Source: JACDAN01 sp035265935 (GTDB lineage Bacteria; Actinomycetota; Thermoleophilia; Gaiellales; Gaiellaceae). Taken from it: DNA of 64,000 nt. Position 1 is the stretch's first letter; each line of letters begins with the position of its first letter. The translations under genes were made by a program, and so were the position numbers. Positions 23,706 to 32,674 of this stretch are shown here, piece by piece. The notes beneath the pieces are model-generated. The model saw nothing but the letters and a program-made list of their open reading frames with translations. It was not told where the DNA came from and searched no databases. The stretch is taken from assembly GCA_035265935.1 (NCBI GenBank), contig DATFOC010000008.1:31438-95437 (forward strand), in the 5' to 3' direction.

Positions 23706-24101
23706 GCCGATGGGTTCATCGCCAGGAGCGGCACCTACGCCGGGTTTCTGTCGGGCCCGCCACTCGTCGATTCCCTTGACGATGAAGAGCCGCTCGCCGG
23801 GCTTGACGAGGCCGAGCCGCCTGGCACGCCGGGCGAGAGCCTCCGGCGTGTCGGACTCGGCGACCTGGCGGGCGAGCTCGTCGCGTTCGGCGCGGAGCGA
23901 CCGGACCTGGGCAGCGCGCTCCTCGAGCGACGCCTTCGTGTCGAGATAGCTCTTGAGCGGCCGGTAGTAGAGGAGCCCCACGACGAGGATCGTCGCGACT
24001 GCGAGCCAGCGCACGAGCGGCGGCCGGCGACGGACAGGGCGGCGAGGTCGCTTGCGCGGGGACCGGGACGGCATGGCCTCCGTCCGTTCGTGGGCGCGCA
24101 T
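23691..24101 (-). CDS. ftsB: Septum formation initiator FtsB/DivIC
   Basis: The 136-residue bitopic protein has a basic N-terminus, one helix (LVRWLAVATILVVGLLYYRP), a coiled coil (KASLEERAAQVRSLRAERDE) and a C-terminal segment typical of FtsB/DivIC, part of the FtsQLB divisome complex. ATG 24101 is chosen because AGGAG lies 5 nt upstream; ATG 24074 would shorten it by nine residues. It follows pyk; its 3' end lies in the copy 3 hairpin. Confidence 0.85.
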   Translation of the reverse strand: MRAHERTEAMPSRSPRKRPRRPVRRRPPLVRWLAVATILVVGLLYYRPLKSYLDTKASLEERAAQVRSLRAERDELARQVAESDTPEALARRARRLGLVKPGERLFIVKGIDEWRARQKPGVGAAPGDEPIGADGR

Positions 24102-24122
24102 GCCGCTCCTGCCTCGAAAGGG

Positions 24123-25541
24123 CTACGCGTACGAGAGCTTGATCATGTCCGTGCTGCCGGGAAGGTTTACCGCCGTCCCAGCGGTCAGCACGACGAGATC
24201 GCCCTCGTCGAGCAGGCCGGACTCTCGGCCCACGTCAAGCGAGGACGCCCAGAGCTCCTCCACATCGGCAGCCTCGGGCATGTTCATCGGCACCACACCC
24301 CACTCGAGCGTCATGTGCTGGAGCGCGGCCTGGTGGTGGGAAAGCCCGATCACCGGTCGGCGGGGACGAAGCCTGGCGACGACGGATGCCGTCCGCCCGG
24401 TGTAGGTCGGCACGAGGATGGCCTTCGCGCCGAGCGTCTCGGCCAGGTCGCAGGCTGCGTTGGACATTGCCTGCCCGACCGTGGGCTCGTCGCCCGGCTG
24501 CGGGAACTGGTGCCGGTATTCGATGCTGGGCTCGATCGTGCGGGCGATGCGCTCCATCGTCCGCACGGCCTCGAGCGGGTAGCGGCCGATCGCCGTCTCC
24601 TCGGAGAGCATCACTGCCGAGGTCCCGTCGAGGAGGGCGTTCGCCACGTCGCTCGCCTCGGCGCGCGTGGGCTCTGCGTGGTTGACCATCGACTCGAGCA
24701 TCTGGGTCGCGGTGATCACCGGCTTTCCCCGGTCGAGCGAGGCGAGGATGATCCGCTTCTGGAGCAGCGGCACGACCTCGACGCCGATCTCGACGCCCAG
24801 GTCCCCGCGGGCGACCATGATCGCGTCCGCCTCCTCGAGGATCGAGGGCAGCGCGTCGATCGCCTCCGCCTTCTCGATCTTCGCGATCACGTGCGCGTCG
24901 ACGCCGGACTGCTTGATCAGCCCCTTGAGGTCGCGGACGTCGGCAGCGGAGCGCACGAACGAGAGCGCGACGAAATCGGCGCCCAGTTCCAGCGCGAACT
25001 CGAGGTCGTCGGTGTCCTTTCGGGTCAGGGCCGGAATGGGCACGGGAACGCCCGGAACGTTCACGCCCTTATGCGAGCTGACGGTCCCGCCGACGACGAC
25101 TGCACAGCGGGCACGGCCGGCCTTGACCGCATCGACGCGAAGCCGGACCAGCCCGTCGTCGATCAGGACGTCGTGCCCGGGCTGGAGCACTTGGCCGATC
25201 ACCGCCGGCAGGACCGGCAGCTCCCCGTCCAGGCTCTCGTCCTCGCCTCCCGTGACAACGACCTCGTCGCCGTCGGCGAGCAGCATCGGCGCCTCGAGCT
25301 CGCCGACGCGAAGCTTCGGCCCCTGCAGGTCGGCGATCAGCGCGATCGGCCGGCCCACCTCGTCCTGGGCCTTCCGAACCATTCGGGCGTACTCGGCGTG
25401 CTGGTCGTGCGTCCCGTGAGAGAAGTTGAGGCGGGCGCCGTTCATCCCGGCCTGCGCGAGCGCGATCACACGCTCCTCGGTCGCGCACGACGGGCCGAGC
25501 GTGACGACGATCTTCGTGCGGCGAGGGACCGCGGCCGCCAT
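24123..25541 (-). CDS. pyk: Pyruvate kinase
   Basis: Pyruvate kinase makes pyruvate and ATP from phosphoenolpyruvate. Key segments are GARLNFSHGTHDQH near residue 35, the catalytic Lys region HVIAKIEKAEAID, MVARGDLGVEIG, and ITATQMLESM with its Lys-binding neighbourhood. The C-terminal allosteric domain is complete (472 residues). It is near eno, the preceding glycolytic step. Confidence 0.97.
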   Translation of the reverse strand: MAAAVPRRTKIVVTLGPSCATEERVIALAQAGMNGARLNFSHGTHDQHAEYARMVRKAQDEVGRPIALIADLQGPKLRVGELEAPMLLADGDEVVVTGGEDESLDGELPVLPAVIGQVLQPGHDVLIDDGLVRLRVDAVKAGRARCAVVVGGTVSSHKGVNVPGVPVPIPALTRKDTDDLEFALELGADFVALSFVRSAADVRDLKGLIKQSGVDAHVIAKIEKAEAIDALPSILEEADAIMVARGDLGVEIGVEVVPLLQKRIILASLDRGKPVITATQMLESMVNHAEPTRAEASDVANALLDGTSAVMLSEETAIGRYPLEAVRTMERIARTIEPSIEYRHQFPQPGDEPTVGQAMSNAACDLAETLGAKAILVPTYTGRTASVVARLRPRRPVIGLSHHQAALQHMTLEWGVVPMNMPEAADVEELWASSLDVGRESGLLDEGDLVVLTAGTAVNLPGSTDMIKLSYA

Positions 25542-25546
25542 TTGCG

Positions 25547-26308
25547 TCAGCGTAGCGAGAGGGGGATCGACCGTTCGTTCGTGCGCGAGCCGTCTTCGGC
25601 CGAGATCTCGAACACGACCAGGCGACCCGGCCCGGACCCCTCATAGGGAACCGTGAACCGGAAGGTCCCGCGCGTGCCGCTACCAGAGGTCGCTGTCACG
25701 AAGTCCTTCTTCAGGATCTTGTCGTCCGCGTCGCGAAGCTCGTACTGGAACGTCGCCTCGAACGTGTTGGCCGTGCCGGTCGCCTCGAAGCCCGATTCGA
25801 CCTCCTCGCCGGAGAGCGGAGACTCGACGATGATCGCCGGGGTCTCCTCCTCGAACGCGCCGCGTCCCACGGGCCGGTCACCGTTGAACGAGACGCGCTT
25901 TACCGAGTCGAACTGGGTCAGGGTGTAGGTGAGCTGGGCGAGCGCCTTGCGGTCCGTGACGGCCGGATCGAGCTCGATCGACGCAACGCCATCCTCGATC
26001 GCGAGGCTCCGCAGCCTCGTCTCGGGCGGAATCGCGGACGTCAGCTCGCTCTCGGTGCCTTCGAAGAGCTGGTGAACCGTGTTGGTCGCGATCGCCGGCC
26101 CCGTGATCAGCCCGCGCTGCTCTGGCCAGACCTTCTCGTCCTGGAGAAAGTAGAGCGCGACGAGCGTCGGCGCCTCGCTCGGGACAGACGACGCTGCGGT
26201 CTCGGTCACCGTCTCGCGGACGGTCACCGTCGTCGTGTCGTCGCCGCCGCCGCAGCCGGCGACAAGGAGGAGCCCGGCGAGCGCGCTAAGGACGAGCTTT
26301 GAACGCAT
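25547..26308 (-). CDS. GerMN-domain lipoprotein with Gmad2-like C-terminus
   Basis: The 253-residue lipoprotein has lipobox LLLVAGC, a Thr/Val-rich linker (TTTVTVRETVTETAA), a GerMN domain (TLVALYFLQD, AIPPETRLRSLAIEDGVASI) and a Gmad2 immunoglobulin-like domain (IIVESPLSGEEVESGFEATG). GerMN proteins act in spore germination or as LpqB-type envelope proteins; no spore genes are seen here, so an envelope role is more likely. It overlaps eno by 23 nt and precedes pyk by 5 nt. Confidence 0.82.
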   Translation of the reverse strand: MRSKLVLSALAGLLLVAGCGGGDDTTTVTVRETVTETAASSVPSEAPTLVALYFLQDEKVWPEQRGLITGPAIATNTVHQLFEGTESELTSAIPPETRLRSLAIEDGVASIELDPAVTDRKALAQLTYTLTQFDSVKRVSFNGDRPVGRGAFEEETPAIIVESPLSGEEVESGFEATGTANTFEATFQYELRDADDKILKKDFVTATSGSGTRGTFRFTVPYEGSGPGRLVVFEISAEDGSRTNERSIPLSLR

Positions 26309-27560
26309 CCCAGCCGGGGTATTCGGCGTCCGCGCCGAGCTCCCCTTCGATCCGCAGCAGCTGGTTGTACTTCGCCGTGCGATCCGAGCGCGAGGGCGCG
26401 CCGGTCTTGATCTGCCCGGCGTTCGTTGCAACGGCGAGATCGGCGATCGTCGTGTCCTCGGTCTCGCCGGAGCGATGCGAGATCACCGCCGTATAGCCGG
26501 CCGACCGGGCCAGCGCGATCGCCTCGAGCGACTCGGTGAGCGTGCCGATCTGGTTGACCTTGACGAGGATCGAGTTGGCGACGCCCTCCTCGATTCCGCG
26601 CCGCAGCCGTTCCACGTTCGTGACGAAGAGATCGTCGCCGACGAGCTGGACGCTTTCGCCGAACCGTTCGGTCAGCGCCTTCCATGCCGCCCAGTCCTCC
26701 TCCGCCGCGCCGTCTTCGATCGAGACGATCGGATAGCGCTCGATGAGCTCGGCCCAGAAGTCGGTCAGCTGCTCGGGTGTCGCCTCGCGGCCCTCGAAGC
26801 GGTAGCGCCCGTCGTCGCCGACGAGCTCGCTCATCGCGGGGTCGAGCGCGATTGCGATCCGCTCGCGATGGCCGGCGCGGTCGACCGCCTCGAGAATCGC
26901 GTCGATCGCGGCTTCGCTGGATTCGAAGTCCGGCGCGAACCCGCCTTCGTCCCCCACGGCGGTCGCGAGCCCGCGCTTGTCGAGGAGCTTCTTGAGCGTG
27001 TGGAACGTCTCGACCGCGATGCGGAGCGCGTCCGAGAAGGTCTCGGCTCCGCCCGGCACGATCATGAACTCCTGGAGGTCGAGCGAATTGTCTGCGTGCG
27101 CCCCGCCGTTGACGACGTTCAGCATCGGGACGGGGAGCACGTGCGCCTCGGGGCCGCCGATCCAGTTGTAGAGCGGTACGCCCGCTTCCGCGGCAGCCGC
27201 CTTGGCCACCGCGAGGGAGACCCCGAGGATCGCATTCGCGCCCAGCCGTCCCTTGTTATCGGTGCCGTCCAGCATGACGAGCGCCGAGTCCACGCCCGCC
27301 TGATCGGCCGGATCGAGGCCCCGAATGCCCTGTGCGATCTCGGTGATCACGTTCTCGACCGCCTGCGAGACGCCCTTGCCGAGCCATGCAGAAGGATCGC
27401 CGTCTCGAAGCTCGACCGCCTCGAACTGTCCGGTCGAGGCGCCCGAGGGGACCGCAGCGCGGCCGCGCGCTCCGGATTCGAGCACCACCTCGACCTCGAC
27501 CGTGGGATTGCCCCGGGAGTCGAGGATGGTGCGCGCGTGGACGTCGTAGATCGGACTCAG
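26286..27560 (-). CDS. eno: Enolase with CTG start codon
   Basis: Enolase converts 2-phosphoglycerate to phosphoenolpyruvate. Family segments are complete: ILDSRGNPTVEVEV, SGAST, GDEGGFAPDF, SIEDGAAEEDW, GDDLFVTN, LVKVNQIGTL and ISHRSGETEDT. The first ATG/GTG/TTG in frame (27488) would remove the conserved ILDSRGNPTVE strand. A CTG at 27560 gives a normal N-terminus (424 residues), overlaps the mazG stop as CTGA, and has AAGGAGG 7 nt upstream. I therefore call CTG the start. Confidence 0.95.
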   Translation of the reverse strand: MSPIYDVHARTILDSRGNPTVEVEVVLESGARGRAAVPSGASTGQFEAVELRDGDPSAWLGKGVSQAVENVITEIAQGIRGLDPADQAGVDSALVMLDGTDNKGRLGANAILGVSLAVAKAAAAEAGVPLYNWIGGPEAHVLPVPMLNVVNGGAHADNSLDLQEFMIVPGGAETFSDALRIAVETFHTLKKLLDKRGLATAVGDEGGFAPDFESSEAAIDAILEAVDRAGHRERIAIALDPAMSELVGDDGRYRFEGREATPEQLTDFWAELIERYPIVSIEDGAAEEDWAAWKALTERFGESVQLVGDDLFVTNVERLRRGIEEGVANSILVKVNQIGTLTESLEAIALARSAGYTAVISHRSGETEDTTIADLAVATNAGQIKTGAPSRSDRTAKYNQLLRIEGELGADAEYPGWDAFKARP

Positions 27561-28363
27561 CCGAATTCCTCCTTGGCGGCGTCGAAGTATCGGTCTTTCT
27601 CGTCGAGTGTGAGCGAGGTGAACGCCTTGCCTTCGGCTTCCGCGAGCTTGGCCGCCCGGTCGACGCGGTCCGCGAAGCGCCCGGCCGTCGCACGCAGCGC
27701 CAGCTCGGGGTCGACGTTCAGCCGCCGCGCGACGTTGACTGCGGCGAACAGGACGTCGCCGAGCTCTTCGAAGACCTGCGCGTGCGGCTCGGCCTCGGGC
27801 GCAGGCTCGCCCACGTCGGCGATCGCTTCGCGGAGCTCGCGCAGCTCGTCGTCGAGGTCGGCAAGCGCGCCGTCGACGTCCGGGTACTCGAAGTCGATTG
27901 CGGCAGCACGTCGTTGGAGCTTCCGGGCGTAGAGCAGCGCCGGAAGCGTCTCCGGCACGTGGTGGAAGACCCCCTCGCGGCCCTCCTGCTCGGCCTTGAT
28001 CTCCTCCCAGTTCGCGCGAACCCGGCCGGGGGTCTCGGCATCGACCTCACCGAAGACGTGCGGGTGCCGGCGCACGAGCTTCCCCTCGACCCCGCGCGCG
28101 ACCGACGCGAGGGAGCCGGTACCCCTTTCCTCGAGGAGCAGGGCGAGGAAATACGTCTGAAAGAGGAGGTCGCCGAGCTCGTCCTCGAGCTTTGCGTCGT
28201 CACCCGCGAGGGCCGCGTCGGCGACCTCGTACGCCTCCTCGACCGTGTGCGGGACGATCGTCCGCGCCGTCTGCTCGCGATCCCACGGGCAGTCGCGCCG
28301 GAGGCGCTCGGTCAGGCGTTGGAGATCGAGAAGGGCGTCGGCGAGAGGGTCGCGCTCAGCCAG
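27557..28363 (-). CDS. mazG: MazG nucleoside triphosphate pyrophosphohydrolase, probable CTG start
   Basis: MazG hydrolyses (d)NTPs to monophosphates. The first MazG domain has CPWDREQT and HTVEEAYEVADAALAGDD, with ELGDLLFQ; the second has RANWEEIKAEQEGRE, ELREAIADVG and EELGDVLFAAVNVARRL, all metal-binding Glu/Asp present. Canonical starts upstream lie 100-160 nt inside the surA-like gene and add shadow sequence. A CTG at 28363 gives the usual N-terminus (268 residues) and follows GGAGG by about 12 nt. Start only moderately sure. Confidence 0.9.
   Translation of the reverse strand: MAERDPLADALLDLQRLTERLRRDCPWDREQTARTIVPHTVEEAYEVADAALAGDDAKLEDELGDLLFQTYFLALLLEERGTGSLASVARGVEGKLVRRHPHVFGEVDAETPGRVRANWEEIKAEQEGREGVFHHVPETLPALLYARKLQRRAAAIDFEYPDVDGALADLDDELRELREAIADVGEPAPEAEPHAQVFEELGDVLFAAVNVARRLNVDPELALRATAGRFADRVDRAAKLAEAEGKAFTSLTLDEKDRYFDAAKEEFG
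27568..27574 (-). promoter_or_regulatory. Shine-Dalgarno sequence deciding the eno start
   Basis: AAGGAGG, fully complementary to the 16S rRNA 3' end, lies 7 nt before the CTG at 27560. It would have no use for the GTG at 27488. Confidence 0.75.
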
Positions 28364-29360
28364 TTGTGGCGGGTTCCTCCGCCTTCGGCTTGTAGCCGGT
28401 CTGGTACGTCGTCTCGCCCTCGAGGTCCTTGCGCATGTCGGCAACCCACTTCTCCATCTCCTTGTTGCGGTTCTCCTGGAGGAGCTGCTGCCGGATCGCT
28501 TCCTGGACCTGGGCAAACGGCGTCGACTGGCTCTTCTTCACCGGGCCGAGGGCCTGGATGATGTGCCAGCCGTACTGCGTCTTCACGGGCTTGGAGATCC
28601 CGTTGTCGCCGATCGTGAAGGCCGTCTGCTCGAACTCGGGGACGAGCTGGCCCTTCGTGGCGGTCATCTTCCCGCCCTGGTTCTTCGAGGCGGGATCCTG
28701 CGAATGCTTCTTGGCAATCGCATTCCAGTCGCCGCCGGCCTTGAGCTGGGCGTACAGGTCGTCCGCGAGCGCCTTCTCCTTGACGAGCACGTGGCGCACG
28801 GGCCGCGTCTCGGGCGTCCCGTACTGCGCCTTGTTCTTGTCGTAGTACGCCTTGACCTGCTCGTCGTTGACCTTCACGTCCTTCGTGACCTTGTTGAAGA
28901 TCGCCTCCTGAACGAGGTTGGCGCGGATGATGTCTCGCGCCTGCTCGGGGCTCAGGCCCTGGGATTTGAGCTCGGCGTCGAACTTCTTCTTGTCGCCCTG
29001 GTGGCGCTCCTTGATGTACTGGTCGATCCGCTTGTCCACGGCCTCGTCGCTGACGTCGATGTCGAGCTCATCGGCCTTCACCTCGAACTGCGTGCGCTGC
29101 ACGAGGAAGTTCATGGCCTGGTCGCGGAGCTGCACGTACTCGGGCGTACCGACCTTCGGGAACGGCCGCTTCTGCGCGTCGTAGCTGCGCTTCGCGTACG
29201 TGATCAGGTCGTCGAACTCGGACTTCGGGATCGACTGGTCGCCGACGACGGCAACCGAGTTCGTCGGCACCGCATCGGAGCCGCCGTCGTCGCTGCCGCA
29301 GCCCACCGCGAACACGGCGAGCCCGAGGGCGAGGAAGACTGTGAAGAAGACCCGTTTCAT
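28356..29360 (-). CDS. SurA/PrsA-like peptidylprolyl isomerase lipoprotein
   Basis: The 334-residue lipoprotein has lipobox AVFAVGC, a SurA N-terminal helical chaperone domain (YAKRSYDAQKRPFPKVGTPE, QGLSPEQARDIIRANLVQEA) and a parvulin domain (RPVRHVLVKEKALADDLYAQ, KNQGGKM, YGWHIIQAL). It probably folds exported proteins at the outer face of the membrane. It lies 15 nt after mfd and overlaps mazG. Confidence 0.9.
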   Translation of the reverse strand: MKRVFFTVFLALGLAVFAVGCGSDDGGSDAVPTNSVAVVGDQSIPKSEFDDLITYAKRSYDAQKRPFPKVGTPEYVQLRDQAMNFLVQRTQFEVKADELDIDVSDEAVDKRIDQYIKERHQGDKKKFDAELKSQGLSPEQARDIIRANLVQEAIFNKVTKDVKVNDEQVKAYYDKNKAQYGTPETRPVRHVLVKEKALADDLYAQLKAGGDWNAIAKKHSQDPASKNQGGKMTATKGQLVPEFEQTAFTIGDNGISKPVKTQYGWHIIQALGPVKKSQSTPFAQVQEAIRQQLLQENRNKEMEKWVADMRKDLEGETTYQTGYKPKAEEPATTG

Positions 29361-29375
29361 GAAAAACGCGCCGAC

Positions 29376-32300
29376 CTATGCTGCGCGACGCGTGTCGAGG
29401 ATAGCATCGACTAATCGCACCGCTCCCCGAAATACATCGTCTCTTAACGAGATTTCATTTCGGGCTGTCGTGTAGACCGCCGTGTCGATTCGGCTGCGCA
29501 GCTCGCGCAGCTCTCCCGACCCTAGAACAAGCGGCCCGACCGTCGCACGGCCGCCCCGGAAGACCAGATAGTCCGCGCCCAGCCGGGCGACCTTGATCCT
29601 GACTTCCTGTATTGCAAAGAGGTTCTCGACCGGTTCCGGCAGCGAGCCGAAGCGGTCGATGGTAGCGGCCTCGAGCTCGCGCAGCTCGTCCTCCGTCTCG
29701 GCGAGCGCGAGCCGGCGGTGCAGGTCGATCCGCATCGCCTCCGAGTCGACGTACGTATTCGGGACGTAGGCGTCGACGCGGGCGTCGACGCGCACGGGCC
29801 TGGCCGTCGGGCGCCGCTCGCCCGAGAGCTCGGCGACCGCCTCGCCAAGGAGCTCGACGTAGAGCTCGAACCCGAGCGCCGCGACATGACCGGACTGCTC
29901 GGCACCTAGGAGGTCGCCCGCGCCGCGGATCTCGAGGTCGCGCATCGCGATCGCGAAGCCGGCGCCGAGCTCGGTGTGGTCCGCGAGGGTGGCGAGCCGC
30001 GCGCGCGCCTCCGGCGTCAGCTCGGACGCGTCCGGATAGAACAGATACGAGTGGGCCAGCTGGTCGGAGCGGCCCACCCGCCCGCGGATCTGGTAGAGCT
30101 GGGCGAGCCCGAGGGCGTCGGCTCGCTCGACGATCAGCGTGTTCGCCTGCGGGATGTCGAGGCCCGATTCGATGATCGTCGTCGAGACGAGCACGTCGGG
30201 GTCGCCGCGCAGGAACGAGAGCATCCGATCTTCGAGCTCCTTCTCGCGCATCTGCCCGTGCGCGACGACCACGCGGAGGTCGGGGGCGAGCGCCTGGAGC
30301 CACGCAGCCCGCTCGTCGATCGTCTCCACCCGGTTGTGGAGGAAGAACGCCTGCCCTCCGCGCGCGACCTCCCGTTCGAGCGCCTGCTTGATCAGCTCCT
30401 CGTCGAACTCGCCGACGTGCGTCCTGATCGGGCGCCGGCCCTCGGGCGGTGTCTCGATGATCGAGATGTCCCGCAGGCCCGAGAGCGACATGTGAAGTGT
30501 GCGCGGGATCGGCGTGGCCGTCAGCGCGAGGACGTCGACCTCGAGGCGCAGCTGGCGCAACAGCTCCTTCTGCGCGACGCCGAAGCGCTGCTCCTCGTCG
30601 ACGATCACGAGCCCGAGGTCCTTCGGGATCACGTCCCTCGAGAGCACCCGATGCGTCCCGATCAGCACGTCCACCTTGCCCTGCGCGAAGTCGGCGAGCA
30701 CCTGCTTCGTCTCCTTGGCGCTGCGGAAGCGCGAGACCATCTCGACGCGCAGCGGGAAGTCGCGGTAGCGCTCGCGGAAGGTGTTCCAGTGCTGCTGGGC
30801 GAGCACGGTCGTCGGGACGAGCATCAGCGTCTGCTTGCCGTTCAGCGCGACTGCGAAGGCAGCGCGGACGGCGACCTCCGTCTTGCCGAACCCGACGTCG
30901 CCGCAGACGAGCCGGTCCATGGGCCGCGGCGTCTCCAGGTCTTCCTTGACGGCTTCGATCGCGACCCGCTGGTCGTCCGTCTCCTGGTAGGGGAAGCTCG
31001 CCTCGAGCTGCTCCAGGTATTCGTGCTCGAGGTCGTACGCGACTCCCGGCGCCTGTTGCCGCTCGGCGTAGAGGCGGAGGAGCTCGCCGGCGAGCTCGCG
31101 GATGCCTTCGCGCGCCCGGCTCTTGAGCAGCTGCCACGCCTTGCCGCCGAGCTTCGACAGCGCCGGCGCGCCCCCGTTCGCGCCGATGTAGCGGGAGACC
31201 TTCCCGAGTTGCTCGTGCGGGACGTAGAGCCTGTCGTCCCCCCGGAACGCGAGCAGGAGATAGTCGCGCGTGACGCCGGCGACCTCCTTCGTCTCGAACC
31301 CGAGCAGCCTCCCGACGCCATGGTCCTCGTGCACGACGTGATCTCCGGTACGGAGGTCGGCGAAGGATTGGAGCGCGCGGCCGACCCTGTGCTCGGCCCG
31401 GCGGGGCTTGCGGCGGAAAACTTGCGTGTCCGGCAGCAGCGCGAGACCGAGGTCGCGCGAGACGAAGCCGCGGCGGGCCGGCGACACCGCGTAGAGGAGC
31501 TCGGCTTCGGCGGGGAGCTCCTCTCCCTCGTCGATGAGACGTGCGTCGACCCGTCGGAGCAGGTTCTGATTGCGCAGCGCCTCTCCGCGGTGCGCGAAGG
31601 CGACGATCGTGCGCAGGCCGCCGCGGACGAGCGACGCGAGCTCCTGTTCGGCCTCCGAGAGCCCGCGGGCGGCGATGGCGGGCCGCTGCGCTTCGAACGA
31701 GATCGGCTGTCCGGTCGGGAAGGGGTCGAGCTCGGCGGCGCCCTCGAGCGGCTGCGGCGGAAGCTCTTCCTCTTCCCAGACCGAGCGGACCGCGTCCGGC
31801 TGCCAGACGAGCGCGGGCGCGCGGGCGAGCGGCGGGACGAGGTCGTCCGGGGCCGGCGCGTCGTCATCGCCGGGTAGCGTCGGCTCGGCCAGGTCCGCGA
31901 CGCGCTCGCCGGCCGGGTAGATCACTGCACTCTCGACCGGATGCAGCGTGCGCTGCGTGAACGGCGAGTACGCGCGCATCGACTCGATCTCGTCGCCGAA
32001 GAGCTCGAGGCGAAGCGGCTCGCGGCCGGTGGTTGGGAAGACGTCGACGATCCCGCCGCGAACGGCGAACTGGCCTCGTTCCTCCGCTCGCTCGACCCGC
32101 TCGTAGCCCGCGAGCGCGAATCGCTCCGTCAGGTCCTCTTCGGCGTCCTCCGGGAGCCTGATCGGCTGCGGACGCTCCTCCGCAGGTGGAAGGCCCTCGG
32201 CGATCGCAGCCGCCGAGGCGGCGACGAGGCCGCCGGCCGCCAGGACATCGAGTGCTCTCGCCCGCTCGCCGACGAGGTGCGGCGCCGGCTCGAGCCCGGA

Positions 32301-32612
32301 GCCCCAGCGGACGCCGCGGCTCGGCAGGAGCGCGACGCGATCGTCGCCGAGGAACCAGGCGGCCGCCTCGGCCGCGTCGCGCGCGTCGGAGTCCTCGGGG
32401 AGCACGACCACGAGTCCCCGCTCGAGCTCGATGTGGAGTGAGGCGAGGAGGAGCGGCAGCGCCGGCTCGGAAACCCGCGCCCGCGGCCCCTTGCGGTCGG
32501 CGGCCTCGACGGCGAGGCTCCTGTGCACCTCCCTGATCTCGTTCGCGAACGCGTGAAGGCGCTCGCTCTCGACGAGCTCCTGCGCGACGACGTGTAGCAC
32601 GGGGCGGTCCAC
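29376..32612 (-). CDS. mfd: Transcription-repair coupling factor Mfd
   Basis: Mfd removes stalled RNA polymerase and recruits UvrA. In 1078 residues: UvrB-homology N-terminal domain, the RNA polymerase interaction domain (DLRTGDHVVHEDHGVGRLLG), RecG-like helicase motifs GDVGFGKTEVA, VIVDEEQRFGV, ALTATPIPRTLHMSL, QIRGRVGRSD, and the C-terminal regulatory domain. Domain 1 is shorter than in E. coli. GTG 32612 is the chosen start. Conserved actinobacterial order mfd-mazG-eno follows. Confidence 0.95.
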   Translation of the reverse strand: MDRPVLHVVAQELVESERLHAFANEIREVHRSLAVEAADRKGPRARVSEPALPLLLASLHIELERGLVVVLPEDSDARDAAEAAAWFLGDDRVALLPSRGVRWGSGLEPAPHLVGERARALDVLAAGGLVAASAAAIAEGLPPAEERPQPIRLPEDAEEDLTERFALAGYERVERAEERGQFAVRGGIVDVFPTTGREPLRLELFGDEIESMRAYSPFTQRTLHPVESAVIYPAGERVADLAEPTLPGDDDAPAPDDLVPPLARAPALVWQPDAVRSVWEEEELPPQPLEGAAELDPFPTGQPISFEAQRPAIAARGLSEAEQELASLVRGGLRTIVAFAHRGEALRNQNLLRRVDARLIDEGEELPAEAELLYAVSPARRGFVSRDLGLALLPDTQVFRRKPRRAEHRVGRALQSFADLRTGDHVVHEDHGVGRLLGFETKEVAGVTRDYLLLAFRGDDRLYVPHEQLGKVSRYIGANGGAPALSKLGGKAWQLLKSRAREGIRELAGELLRLYAERQQAPGVAYDLEHEYLEQLEASFPYQETDDQRVAIEAVKEDLETPRPMDRLVCGDVGFGKTEVAVRAAFAVALNGKQTLMLVPTTVLAQQHWNTFRERYRDFPLRVEMVSRFRSAKETKQVLADFAQGKVDVLIGTHRVLSRDVIPKDLGLVIVDEEQRFGVAQKELLRQLRLEVDVLALTATPIPRTLHMSLSGLRDISIIETPPEGRRPIRTHVGEFDEELIKQALEREVARGGQAFFLHNRVETIDERAAWLQALAPDLRVVVAHGQMREKELEDRMLSFLRGDPDVLVSTTIIESGLDIPQANTLIVERADALGLAQLYQIRGRVGRSDQLAHSYLFYPDASELTPEARARLATLADHTELGAGFAIAMRDLEIRGAGDLLGAEQSGHVAALGFELYVELLGEAVAELSGERRPTARPVRVDARVDAYVPNTYVDSEAMRIDLHRRLALAETEDELRELEAATIDRFGSLPEPVENLFAIQEVRIKVARLGADYLVFRGGRATVGPLVLGSGELRELRSRIDTAVYTTARNEISLRDDVFRGAVRLVDAILDTRRAA

Positions 32613-32674
32613 GACGAACGCCGGAACGGTCAGGTTCCGGGGCGGTCAATGGTACGCGCGGGGACAATCGCGGG

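Noticed and set aside
25547..26308. GerMN lipoprotein as evidence of sporulation
   Set aside because: No spore genes are present in the window, and GerMN domains also occur in non-sporulating actinobacteria (LpqB type).
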